64,000 nucleotides of DNA, from positions 21,803,123 through 21,867,122 of the forward strand of contig NC_062224.1 in NCBI RefSeq assembly GCF_902686445.1. The letters run 5' to 3'. This document shows, piece after piece, positions 47,220 to 58,745 of the stretch (its first letter is position 1; each line of letters opens with the position of its first letter). A model generated the notes under the pieces. The model saw only the letters and a program-made list of their open reading frames with translations. It ran no database searches and was not told the origin of the DNA. Both the position numbers and the translations under genes were made by a program. This stretch comes from Sciurus carolinensis. Its lineage: Eukaryota > Chordata > Mammalia > Rodentia > Sciuridae.

Positions 47220-49725
47220 ACTTATTAAACAGAGATGACTTATTAAAATAAATGAAGACCAATAAAGTAAAGTTGCAATAAAGAAAGAGCTTAAGGACTC
47301 AGAGAATATCTCAAAGGGGATTATGAACTACAGAATGGAGTGCTGGTTTTGGACAGGTACTTGTAACTTACTTCAGCTGGAATCCCTTATCCTGCAGGGT
47401 TAACACCTGAGCATATCTTCTTGGGGCATCAATATCACCCAAGAAACAGGAGTTGCCCATGGTTTTACCAGGTACACCATGGAAGTGTGAAGACTTCCAT
47501 AACTGTGACACCTAGGTAAATGGTGATCCCAAGATTTCACTCTGCAGCAAGGAACTCCCCTTTTAGATCATGCATTAGTGGAGACCAAAAACCAACATGA
47601 GGAACCTCATCTTTCTTTCAAGTCAATAATTATTTTAGTTTAAATAATTATTTTAGCCTATACACCCATTTCTCTTTTCAGGGATGAACATTATAAACAT
47701 TATACATCTTGACATGATATACTACAGGTCATGAGATAGTAAGAGTTTTGTACTAACCAGGAGCAGGATTCACCAGCCTGTCTCTGATTTCCTTCTGGCT
47801 TTAATGAGTATCTGTATTGCCAAGGTAAAAAAACATAGTAGTGAAGATACCTGGTTTTGAGTCTCATACTCCAAGTAATGGGGCCAACATTCTTGCTTCT
47901 CCAAGCACCCCTTGGTTGACCAGCGACCTCTGCCCCTTATCTGGAAGCCTGCATTGGATAGCCATCAGTGCATGAGTTTCTTGAGGTGAAGATGGGTGTG
48001 GTTTCATGGGAGACCTTTATGTGTGTAACTGACTGTGTCTTGGCAGGGGCTTAGACAGCGTGGGTGACAGACTGAAAGTGCTGTGTAACTTATTTGCATT
48101 AGAAAAAGGTTCTGGGCTTTCAAAAACATCTCTTTATGGAGAGGATCTTGCTAGGTATACTAAAAATAAATAAATAAATAGAAGAATGATACCATCTAAA
48201 ATCAACATCTGTTCTAACAGCTGTTCCTAAACGCCGATTAAGGTACAACTGCCACATAAAAAGAAGAAAAGAGGAACATCTTTCAATTTTATCCATACTC
48301 TGATGAAATTTAATTCTCGCCCCCTCCCCCACCATTTATTATCTAGTAATTCCACTTGGGATTCAGCAGATTTCAAGTTCCACAAGTGAAAAACCACCTG
48401 TGTTATAAACCATAATTAAATATCCCACCTACCTTGGGATTTTTCAGAGCTTTAAAAACAACATGGATCGCTAAGTCTCCACTCATTGTCTGCTGTTGAA
48501 AACTGAAGTGTCTGTCATTAAAAAGAAACACAAGAACAACTAAGAGGCAGTTGTCCTGCTGTCCATGTTGCTAGTCAGAGAGTAGATGTCACTTAGGGGT
48601 GACTGTCATTTGAGAGGACCAAATTTTTATATAGATGGTGGAGAAGGCAGAAACTGGGACTTGTAAGAAATGTACTGAGGGATGTGGGGATATTTAGTTA
48701 GCAAAGGAGAAAGTTTGAGAAACATGGCAGTTGTCAATATATTTGAATGCTTGTCAGGTAGAATATGGAATAGATTTATTCTGTGTTGCTGTGAGGAGCA
48801 GAACCAGTGTCAGTGAGGAAGCTAATTTTCATTCATTATAGAAAGATATTCTCTATAATTTGATTTAGTAAAAAAAAAAAAAAAGAAGTTGGTTTTTTCC
48901 TGAAATAGAGAGGGAGCTCCCTGCTGCTAAGAATAACCAAGTACAGGCTAGTTGAACATTGCTTGGGAATTGTGCAGAGTGTATGAGAATAATCAAAGAA
49001 CCTACTTTTACATTCTATCATTTGGGCTGTTATAAAGCCTTTTACATAATTTTCAAAATGTAGAGAATAATGATGTTGGGGAATTATCTTTAAGACACAG
49101 TGAGTAATTTAGCCCCATTTCTTTTTTTTTTAAATTCATTATTCTCTTTTCTGAAGATGAATTGGAAGCAGATGATGAACAGAAAAGGGGGAAGAAAAAT
49201 CAGAAGAAGAGGAGAACAAGGAGAATTTCTATGATCTTCTCTCTTAGAAATGAGGCAATAATTAAATAGTCCTATGAAATGTAAACCCTTGTATAACTAG
49301 AGTGAATTTTCATCAAAGCAACTCGCCCTTGCAAACAGACTCTGAAAATCCTTCACTGGACATGAATTTCCGTCAGCAGCACTACAATTTTAGAACAAAA
49401 TGAAATGTTCTTGTTTTTAACCTGTTCTCTTCACGATGTTCTGTCATATCTTTGAGGGTGTCTGGGATCATCCCTAACTGATGAATATGTTTTCAGAAAT
49501 GCAAATAGTATTTACAATTAAAGAACATACATACTTATACCAAGCCTACTAACAACAGAAAGAACACACATAAATACATGCAAAGAGCCTCATTGACCAA
49601 ACCTTCTTCCTAACCAAGAGGAAATGAAAATAAACAAAGCCTTTATAATCTCCCTGGAGAGCAGTTGCTTTTAAAGACAGATTAAAAAAGAACTGTGAAC
49701 TCAGCATTAAGACACCCTTCGATGG

Positions 49726-50163
49726 ATGTTATGGTTTAGATATGAGGTGTCCCAAAAAGTTCATGAGTAAGACAATGAAAGAAGACTTAGGGGTGAACAA
49801 ATTGGGTTATGAGAGCCTTAATCCAATCAGTGAATTAATCCCCTAACAGGGATTAACTGAGTACTAGCTGAAGGTGGGTAGGGTGTGGCTAGAAGAGGTG
49901 GGTCATTGGGGGTGTGCCTTTGGGTATATATTTTGTATCTGGTGGTGGAGTCTCTCAGCTTCCTGACCGCCATGTCTTGGGCTGCTTCCCTCCATCATAC
50001 TCTTCTACCATGATGTTGTGCCTTATCTTGAGCCCCAGGGAATAGAGCAGTTATCTATGGACTGAGACCTCTGGAACCATGAGCGCCCAAATAAACTTTT
50101 CCTCCTCTAACTTTTCTTGTTCGGTCTTTTGGTCACAGTGGTGGAAGAGCAGACTGAAACACT
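49726..50163 (+). mobile_element. MaLR-type LTR
   Basis: Starts TGTTATGGTTTAGATATGAGG; contains GGGTCATTGGGGGTGTGCC, GACCGCCATGTC and GCGCCCAAATAAACTTTTCC; ends GGTCACAGTG...AGACTGAAACAC. Confidence 0.8.
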
Positions 50164-50561
50164 ACATGAGCATACTTGGGGTTCTCTAGCTAGATCCCCA
50201 CTGGTGCTAATCTAAACTCCATAGTTCTCTCAAAGCCCGCTTAAATTCCACTCTTTCATTGCAAATAGGAAAAAGTACCTGGCATTCTGAACATTTTATA
50301 GGTACTTCAAAATCTGTGTACCTGGAATTGAATTTGTAATTTTGTGTGGCAGCCTTACCCTCTTTCAGTGTTACATGGTTCTCCCAATTATTAGCAAGAG
50401 AAAAATCAAAGACCTCTCTGAAACTTCCTTTCCTCTCATTCTTGGATGCAATTATTAACTAAATGCCACATAATCTATCTCCTGAATACCATTTGAATAC
50501 ATCCTACCACTACCATCTTGGATAAAACCATCTTCTCTCCCCTGGAAAACTGTTTACTGTC

Positions 50562-50964
50562 TGCTGTGGTTTGAAGTTGTTCCCAAGTTTCATGTGTTAG
50601 AAACAACCCCTAAATTCATGTTTATGATATTTGGAGGCAGGGCCTTTGGAGGCAGGTAGGATTAGATGAAGTCATGAGAGTGGGGACCCCATGATGACAC
50701 TAGTGACTCTTTTCAGTTCTGGGATTTGAATTCAGGATTTTGCACATGTCATTAGTGGTTTCATAAGAAACTAGCATGATGGTTCTGTCTTACTAATGAT
50801 GCCCTCTGCCACAGTAGGATACAGCAAGAAGGTCCTCACCAGATACTGAACACTATACTCTTGGACTTCCCAGCCTCCAAAGCCATGAGTCAAATACACT
50901 TCTATTCTTTATAAATTACTTGTCTCAGGTATTTTGCTACAGTAACAGAACATGAGCTAATATA
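50562..50964 (+). mobile_element. MaLR-type LTR
   Basis: Starts TGCTGTGGTTTGAAGTTG; contains TTTGGAGGCAGGGCCTTTGG, GATTAGATGAAGTCATG and AAATTACTTGTCTCAGG; ends CAGAACATGAGCTAATA. A short reverse ID-like stretch (TTTCAGTTCTGGGATTTG, about 50713-50750) may be a truncated SINE inside it. Confidence 0.78.
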
Positions 50965-51324
50965 CATGGCCATAAAAGAGGCCATGCTTTTTCCCACCTA
51001 AGAGCCTTCTTTTATGCAATTCCTTCTGTCTTTCCTTCGTGTCTCCCTCCCTTCAGCTAGCCAAGTCTTACTTCTCCCTTAGGTCTCAACTCCATGTCCT
51101 CAGAGACCAGTCCCTGCTGGCATAGTTCCTCTGAGATATTCCTAAGGGTCTTCATATCTCTTCCTTGTAGACCACATCACACTTTAAATCCTTGTTTGTC
51201 ATCTATTTTCTTAAACTAGATTAGAAATTTCAAGATAGAAGGGACCATGTAATCTAGGTACTTGGCACCTAATTTGTACTCAACAACTTGTTGCCTGAGT
51301 ACATGAGTGAGAGATATGTGCTGT

Positions 51325-51440
51325 CCAGGTCAGTGATTCACAGCCTGCACCATGAGAAGAATCACCTGGGAAGTCAATTTAGCAGATCCAAGGGAAGTCC
51401 CAGGAATCTATCTTTCCAACGCCAACTCTGGTGGAACTTT
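51325..51440 (+). mobile_element. hAT/Charlie-type non-autonomous DNA transposon fragment
   Basis: GTCAGTGATTCACAGCCTG, AGAATCACCTGGGAAG and GAATCTATCTTTCCAACGCC follow the order of a common mammalian MER element. Fragmentary. Confidence 0.5.
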
Positions 51441-52202
51441 AGTTCAGGTTTTCCTTAGCTCATACTACAGAAATCAATATTCTAGGATACAGGGAGCAAG
51501 GGAAAGAAGTAGAATTGAGGCTAAGGACACAAAAGGGAGGAAAATGTGAGAAGTTAAATAACCACAGTGGCTGTGAAGACAGCTGTGAACATCTGAAGGG
51601 CTGAACAGTAGGTCGTCACATTGATGGACAAGGATGGCTTCAAATCTTAGAAGTGGCAATCTGAGGGAGCTGGAGGTCTGGGGAGTCACCCAAATAGGGA
51701 AGTAGATTTGGGCTTGCGTTGAAGGGTGGCGATGGCTGGAAAGGAGAAGAGGAGCGTAATAGAATGACAGACAGACTAGTAGGAACGTGGGTTCAGAGGA
51801 AGGGAAGCTCAGAGTGACAGAAGAGGCTCAGGAACTGAGTGGTTGAGGACCTGGTTGGAAAAAGGAGGAAAGGCCTGACTGCTGTAGGCCTCACAATTAA
51901 TGAAGAAAGTCCTCAGAACGTCCTTAGAACGTCCACTCCCAACATGCCACTTTAGCATGAGGGCCATTTTGAGCTGAAGGCAGTTGAGAAACAGTCAACA
52001 CAAGAAGTCTCTCCCCTACCTCTTTCTGCCTAAAAAGAGGGTGTGAATTTCCCTGTGTGAAGTGTCCTTTTACCCTGGCCTCTACTAGGGAGAGGGGATG
52101 ACTCTCACCTGGCGGTGGCACCAACTTGCCTCTGCATAACGAGCCTTAATAAACAACCCTTATCTTCCCTTAGTTCCTTCCATATATTTACTTTTTTTCC
52201 TT

Positions 52203-52258
52203 CTTTTTTTTAGTGGTGCTGGGGATTGAACCCAGGGCATTGCTATTACACCCACCTC
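52203..52258 (-). mobile_element. ID SINE, truncated
   Basis: Poly-T, GGTGCTGGGGATTGAACCC and GGGCATTGCTATTAC, then the match ends; the tRNA-like 5' half is missing. Confidence 0.8.
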
Positions 52259-53084
52259 CCATCTATTTACTCTCCTATACTTTATGGCTCTTAGAAGTTC
52301 AAACCCCTTTACTTTATCTTTCCACTTTGTTAAAATGGTATGTAAACTTCAAGGCCTCATTACTCTTTGGAGGTTTTCACATCTTTTCTGAGAGTCCTTC
52401 TACATGCACATGAAGGTAAATCTTTTCTTTTGTTAATCTATCCTTTATCAGTTTAATTCACCTGCCCCACTCACACATCATGAACTTGAGGGTAGAGGAA
52501 AAGTTTTTTTGTTTTGTTTTGTTTTTTGTTCCCTCCACTATATTAAGCAAAGAGGAATGATAGAATGAAATGCCCAAATGTAACACCCGACTTATGTTTT
52601 AAATGAAGGACTAAAATTTGAAACACTTAAAAGGAAATACCCTATTTTTCATAATATCCTCCATTTCTCTGAAACATTAAAAGACTTCTCCATAACAAAG
52701 CCTTCCTGTATGTCGTAAAAATAGAGGACAAAAAGCCCAAGCCAAAGAAAAAGATGGTATGTACGTCATATCAGAGGCACTTAGTTCTAAAACCACAGGT
52801 ACCGAGAAATTTCAAAGAAAATGGAACAGAGATATGTCTACCTTTGAACTTACGTAACATAAGAAGTGTCCCCCCCCCTTTACTTATTTCATGTCTGCTT
52901 TGATGAGCAGTGGAAAGAGATCTACTGGCTGAAATTAAAATGGCGCAATCCAATATATGGTAATTATCAAAGGAGGGGAAGGTGCCAAAAGGTACGAAGG
53001 AAGACTCCAGAATTTCACCCTGACTAGATCCCTTCATAGTACCTACAACCAGCTCCTGAACTTCTACTCAGGGAGTTTGCAGGT

Positions 53085-53400
53085 GGGACGGGGTAGAGTT
53101 CAGAAGACCTGGCTTTATGTTCTGATTCTACCACATCCAAGTCACATGGACTTACCTCAACTCAACTGCAGATTCAATTTTCTTTTTGCTTTTTGGTGTT
53201 GGTATCAAACCTGGGGTCTCATGCATGCTAAGCATGTGTTCTACAACTGAGCTATACCCCCAGACCTCAAAATGGGGATAGAATTCCTTGCCTTCTTTCC
53301 AAGGTTGTGAGAATCCAATGTGAAACCATTTGTAAACTGTAAGTCACTATATAAATAGGAGGCATTATTAATATTTACCAAAGGTGAAGCAACTGAAGCA
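53085..53400 (+). mobile_element. MIR SINE split by an ID SINE
   Basis: The 5' half (CAGAAGACCTGGCTTTATG, AAGTCACATGGACTTACC, to about 53190) and the 3' half (AAAATGGGGATAGAATTCC, AAGGTTGTGAGAATCC, TTGTAAACTGTAAGTCAC, from 53267) form one MIR once the ID at 53191-53266 is removed. Confidence 0.78.
53191..53266 (-). mobile_element. ID SINE inserted in MIR
   Basis: Reverse: TTTTGGTGTTGGTATCAAACC, ATGCATGCTAAGCATGTG and CAACTGAGCTATACCCCCAG. Confidence 0.88.
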
Positions 53401-53499
53401 ATAAATAAGTCCAAAAGACATTTTTCTTTCTTCTTTTCTTTTTCTTAAATTACTATGCAGGTGACATTCAGGTAAACATTAGTTGTCTTAAGCGATGTC

Positions 53500-53960
53500 A
53501 GGTATAGTGGCCAAACAATTGTGAATGACACAAATACACTCGTGTGTACACTTATTGTTTTTATCTGGCCTTACTTCATTTGCTTTCCTCAGAAATAAAC
53601 ACCAGTAGTACGTCAGTGTGACTCTCTGAAGACTAAATACTGAAGGAATTTATTTTTGATATTTAGGAAAAGTGCCAAACCTGGCAATATCTGTACACAC
53701 ATTAGATAAAGGATTCAGCAAACAGATGCTCCTTCTTGCAATCAGCCAAGAACTTCTAATATTCTGACGACTTGTTAATCAACCAACATATGGTATCACT
53801 TTAGTAAACACAACACTCAGACTCTGCTTTTTAAGAGTGCTTTCTGAGATGTAATGGTCCTGATTTATCAATGCTGTTCATTGGAAACCAAGGGAAGCTG
53901 GCCTCCCCTGCCACCTTAAGTTTGTTTAATTACTTGGGAGAAAAAAATAAATGTAGGTAC
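53500..53960. promoter_or_regulatory. Candidate conserved non-coding element
   Basis: This is a repeat-free block between a MIR and an LTR. It has words such as AACAATTGTGAATGACA, TGATTTATCAATGC, TTCATTGGAAACCAA and GTTTGTTTAATTACTT (SOX, HOX/PBX, CCAAT and FOX/homeodomain-like). Its complexity and motif spacing resemble vertebrate non-coding conserved elements. Confidence 0.28.
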
Positions 53961-54089
53961 TGATTTGGATTGTGAAATTTTTTTTCTAGGATATTTAAAA
54001 AATGCCATCCTCATATACATTTACAAAATGTTGACATATTATACAGATTTAAATGTGTCACAGGCCAAAAAGTGTATATAGTTCCTACA

Positions 54090-54972
54090 TCAGTCTCCCA
54101 AGGCTGCTATAACAAGGTACCACACACAAGGTGACTTAAAACAAGAGAAATTTATTCTCTAACAGTTCTGGGGGGAAATCAAGTTTTGGGAATTACCATG
54201 CTTCCTCTGAAGTTTCTAGGGTAATATTTTTCAGTTTTAGTCAGTGTTTTCACTGACTAAAAGACCTGTGATCAAAAGACCTGACCAAAACAACTTTAGA
54301 GGAGGACAAGTTTATTTGGGGCTCATGGTTTCAGAGGTCTCAGTTCATGGAAGGCTGACTCCATTGCTCTGGGCTGGAGGTGAAGCAGAACATCATGGCA
54401 GAAGGGTGTGGAGGAGGGAAGCTGCTTAGGCAACCAGAAAGCAGAGAGAGCATCAGGAACAAGATACATACCCCAAAGACACAGCCCCAGTGACCTACCT
54501 TCTCCAGCCACACCCTACCTGCCTGTGGTTACTGCTCAGTCAATCCATTCAAGTGGATTCATGCACTGATTAGGTTAAAGTTCTTATAAACTAGTCATCT
54601 CACCTCTGAAAATTCTTGCATTATCTTACACTTGAACTTGTGGGGAACACCTATATCTAAATTATAATACCTTCCTTGTCTCTTCCTGATCATGGTAGCC
54701 CCAAGATTTTCTTGGCTTATGTTAGTAAAACATCAATCTCTGTCTCAACTTTACAAGGCCATCTTTCCTCTGTATTAATCTGTGTATGATTTTTTTTTCT
54801 TCTTTTAGGGATACTGGTCATATTAGATTAGGGCCCAGCCTACTCCAGTATGTCCTCATTTTAACCTGATTATATCTACAAAGACCTTAATCTTAAATAC
54901 AACTATATTCATAAGTATGAGGTTTTAGGACTCCAGCATATCCTTTTGAGGGATACACCACAACCGACAACA
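54090..54972 (-). mobile_element. MaLR-like LTR (outer) carrying a nested LTR
   Basis: Left part 54090-54200: CCAAGGCTGCTATAACAAGG and GAGAAATTTATTCTCTAACAG. Right part from about 54665: TAGATTAGGGCCCAGCC, ACCTGATTATATCTACAAAG, TATGAGGTTTTAGG and the end CACAACCGACAACAG. Together they form one old LTR interrupted by another at 54232-54668. Confidence 0.65.
54232..54668 (-). mobile_element. MaLR-type LTR nested in an older LTR
   Basis: It begins AGTCAGTGTTTTCACTGAC, contains AGTTTATTTGGGGCTCATGG, ATCATGGCAGAAGGGTG and CACTGATTAGGTTAAAG, and ends TCTAAATTATAATACC. Reverse orientation, like its host LTR. Confidence 0.65.
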
Positions 54973-55887
54973 GTTCCAAACAATACAAATCAGATCCTAT
55001 CAGATGATCCTATAAGGCATATGTGATAGCCTTTTCTCTCAGTAGTGTTACTACAGGTGACCATCCTCCTCGGGTACCTGTAAATGAACCCAGTTGACCC
55101 AAACCAACAGAAACCTGGAGCTCATAAATGCACCCCTTTGAATATTTCCTCTAATTATCTGTCCTTTCTTTTCTAATCTACTCCTCTCTGGGGCCTCTTT
55201 TGATTTCTCACTTTGTTTCTCAATTCTTGTCCTCCATATTTCATCTCATATCCGTCTTCTCTTTGTCCTTTGGCTCCACATAATGGAGCAGCTTGACTTT
55301 CCAGTCTGTCCTCAGACAGGGGACTCTCATTTCCACTTCTGATGCACTAAGCTGAGCCAGTTTCTTCCTCTGCAAGGTGAACAAGCCTTGACCCTCAGCA
55401 GGTAGGAGGTGGAGGTGGAGAGAGGATCCTGGGCCTGGGCATTACCTTTGAAGGGCTCCTCCCACCATCTGATATACCAGAGAGTACATATTCAGTGACT
55501 TGGCGTGATAACATTCCTGTTTTCATCCATCTAACCATGCTACTTCTAAAATTTTAGTAATGCTGTTCACACCTGACATTTCAAAAAATTATGTGCTTCA
55601 CGTGTTTTAATGGTAATCACAGTATTTTCCTTCCAAGATGTTAAAAATCTATGACTACTTTAAAGAGGACTAGGATTATGGAAAGATTCTAGAAGTCGGT
55701 GAGGATTCACAAGTCTGGTTTACAGTCAGAGCCTGCAGGGGAAATGACACCATAGGTCCCTTGGCCCCGAAGTTCCGAGGTTCTCTCCTGCAGGCTTTTA
55801 TCCTTGTACTCCACTCCGCTAAAGCCCTTCTTGTCAAGGTATGAGTGACAAATCCGGTGGGCAGCCTTCCCCCAACCCCTCTTCTTT

Positions 55888-55945
55888 TACAGTGCTGGGG
55901 ATGCACAAGCTATGCAAGCCCTCTGCCACTCTGATTTACTCCTTC
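55888..55945 (-). mobile_element. Degenerate ID SINE
   Basis: TTTTACAGTGCTGGGGATGC, then GCAAGCCCTCTGCCACTCTG. Central bases are lost. Confidence 0.55.
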
Positions 55946-57065
55946 TGTGTGAAAGAGAGACAGACAGACACAAACACACACAGACAGGGAGGGAGGGTTG
56001 GGGGACATGGGGAGGTGGGCACATATTCAGCATATTTGTCTCTTCTATAGAGAGGCCCTGAGCTCATACACTAAACTTCAAAGATTAAATTAATCAGCTA
56101 TAGTTAGAAGCAGTTTAGAGCTCTTTAGAATGGGGACTTGAATTCAACCTCAGGGCTGAAATGGTCTTTTTAATCATAACGATGTAAGCAAGGGAAAGGT
56201 GTAAATGTGCTGAAACAGTGCCTGACTGTGGATGTTCTGGACTGAGATGTCCGTGCACTGATGGCCTAACTCGAATTTTTAAGAATTGCTGACTGTGACC
56301 CTAAATGTATGTTCTGATATAAGCTGCTTCTTTGGAGGCCATCGGGCAAGACCACTTCTCTTGTTAGGGGGCTGTTGTTTCCTTAGGTAAGAATACAGAC
56401 TCACTTTTCCATATCCTGGAAGAATCAGCGATAGGTCCTGTGATGCACCTCGAGGTACAGCTTGAGAACCGTGCATGGGTACACACATGCACATGCGCAC
56501 ACGCGTATGTGTACATGGTGGGAGGACCGCCCTCCACTACGCCAGGGTCTGGGCGGCCATGTGCTGTGGACGCTGAGAGGTACAGATACCTGGGAAGACC
56601 TCCTGGTGAGAAGCGAGTCAGCCAGGTCATGGGGAGCAAACCTAGAGCTAGACCAATGCGGCAAGGCCTGCATCTGTGGGCTCCGAGTGAGCCCCGGCAG
56701 TCAGGAGGAGCAACGGGAGTCTCTGTTCCACATCCTGTGCCACAGAACTTCCAGAAAACTTGACCTCCACTCACAGTGAGACCATGCCAGTGCTGGGCCT
56801 CAAGATCCTTCTCCAGAGGTCGAGTAGCAGTGGACATGATCGTGGTCTCAGAGAACTGAGTCCCAAGAGGGGACATTTCCATGTAGGTTACCAAAGCCGT
56901 GGGAGCCCCAGGGATAGGACATGGCCTGTGTTAGAGGCACGTTTTCCTGAGGATGCGAGAGGCCCCTGAGACATTTGGAAATGTCTATGGGGCACATAGA
57001 TATTGGCAAAGTTATGGCAAAGAGATGCAGCTCAATACATTGGAAAATGGAAAACCAATGTGACT

Positions 57066-57106
57066 ATTTTTTTTTGTTTTGTTTTGTTTTTTTTTTTTTT
57101 TTTTTT
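57066..57106 (+). repeat. T-rich/(TTTTG)n simple repeat
   Basis: About 40 bp of T with TTTTG interruptions. No SINE head is visible beside it, so it may be an orphan tail. Confidence 0.85.
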
Positions 57107-57637
57107 GATAGTCGCAGGCTTGGGAGCTAGAAGATTTGGGTTACTCAAACTAATACTGATATTAATATTAATATTATGGTTGATAGTTATTCAGCATTTC
57201 ATATAGACCAGGCAAGTATGTTAAGCTTTTTAAATGTAGAATTTTCTATGGAAAACTCCCATTTTTAGAATCCTCTTCTACTTTGAGAGTCTATAAAAGA
57301 TTTCAGTGTGATGAAGTGGAAGCATCTTTTGGATGGTGAACTGAACCCAATCACCTCAGAAGCCCCCTTTTAAGATTCTGTAACTATCATGATGTCATCT
57401 AAATAGTCTTGGTGACTTTTGAGTATTTATGCTTCTGTGAATGATCTTGTTCATTAACTTCATTGAAACTTACTAGTTTGGGTACAGCACAAAGAAAAAG
57501 TCCATGGTTTGTTTAAGAACAAGCCAGGAAGTTAAGAACAGGTTTAATGTGTCAGGTCAAAGGGAGAAAATAAACAAAAATAATTATTTTTAATAAATAA
57601 TTTTTCTTAAAAATAAAAAAGCAAATAAATAAATGTT

Positions 57638-57930
57638 GTTAGCTGTTACCACAAATACTTGAGGCATGCAATTTCTAAAGAGAAGAGGTTTATTCTGTCT
57701 CAGAGTTTTGGAAGTTTCAGTTCATTATTGGTTGGTTCCATTGCTTTTTGGCCTGTGGTGAGGCAGCGCATCATAGCAGGAGCATATGGCAAACCAGACG
57801 GGAAAGAGGAGATGAAGAAGAAGAGACCAGGGTCCCACAGGCCCTGATGATGTGGGGATCATCACTCTGGAGAGCAATGTTTACCATATGGACATTGGGG
57901 GATACTGAAGATCTAAACCATGTCAGACCC
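57638..57930 (-). mobile_element. MaLR-type LTR, 3' part of reverse copy
   Basis: GTTAGCTGTTACCACAAATAC, AAGAGAAGAGGTTTATTCTG, TTGGTTCCATTGCTTTTTGG and GAGGCAGCGCATCATAGC, the order of a reversed MaLR LTR. The far end is unclear. Confidence 0.6.
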
Positions 57931-58074
57931 CAAACACCTTGGAGTGCTTGGGTTTGAACTTGTGTACTGGCAGGGAGTCCTGAACAGCACTGAGCTTTTT
58001 GGCCATCTGTATCCTTCAGTTCTTGAGTAAGGTTATTCCAGTGTAGGCACTAAAACTAGCCAATACTAATACAG

Positions 58075-58290
58075 TGTATGCCATGTGCCACTGGAAAAAT
58101 ATTAACTCATTTAATCCTCAGACTGACTCAGGGAAGGAGGTTCTGCTATGATTTCAATTCTACCGGATGGGAAGTGGAGGCCCAGAGAGGCTAATGCTTC
58201 CCTAAGGTCAAACAACCCATATGTACTGAGGGCAGTATTCAAATCCATAGTTTGCTGCCTGGCTTTGCACCTAAGCATGACACAAACCAA
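58075..58290 (-). mobile_element. MIR SINE
   Basis: AACTCATTTAATCCTCAGAC, GGAAGTGGAGGCCCAGAGAGG, AAGGTCAAACAACCC and TTCAAATCCATAGTTTGC. Confidence 0.68.
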
Positions 58291-58569
58291 GATGGTCTCG
58301 TCGTTAAGAATCCTGGAGCAGCTGATTTACTCTATCTCTATGAATTTGGAGATGAAAAAATATCTTGATGTAGTGTTAGTGGGAAGATGTCTAGTTCCCT
58401 CAGGAGCAACCAGTTATTTGATAATATTTTCTTTAAATCTTCTATCCTCTTCCATTTCAGGGCAGACCCTTAACTCTCATTCAAATGGTTGCTGTCTCAA
58501 AAGAAACTCAGAATTCCACATTTCTTTCATTCTTTTCTCTACTGCCCTGTGTGAACTGCACACTCAGGA

Positions 58570-58745
58570 CAGTAGCCAGCAGTCTGGGGTTTAAATTCTA
58601 GTTCTAGCCCATACTGGCTGCACGACTTCTGTCAACTCACTCATGCACTCTCTAAGCCTGCTTCTTCCTTGGCACACAGGATAAATACAGCACCAGTCTC
58701 AGGATGTCACCGTGCTCACGTTAAAACAGTGCCGCTAAACTGCTC
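58570..58745 (+). mobile_element. MIR SINE
   Basis: GGGTTTAAATTCTAGTTC, ACTGGCTGCACGACTTCTG, TCTCTAAGCCTGCTTCTTCC and GATAAATACAGCACC. It lies about 280 bp from a reverse MIR at 58075. Confidence 0.6.

Noticed and set aside
58148..58594. 148-codon plus-strand frame
   Set aside because: It runs across a reverse MIR, unique DNA and the start of another MIR; the composition is not protein-like.
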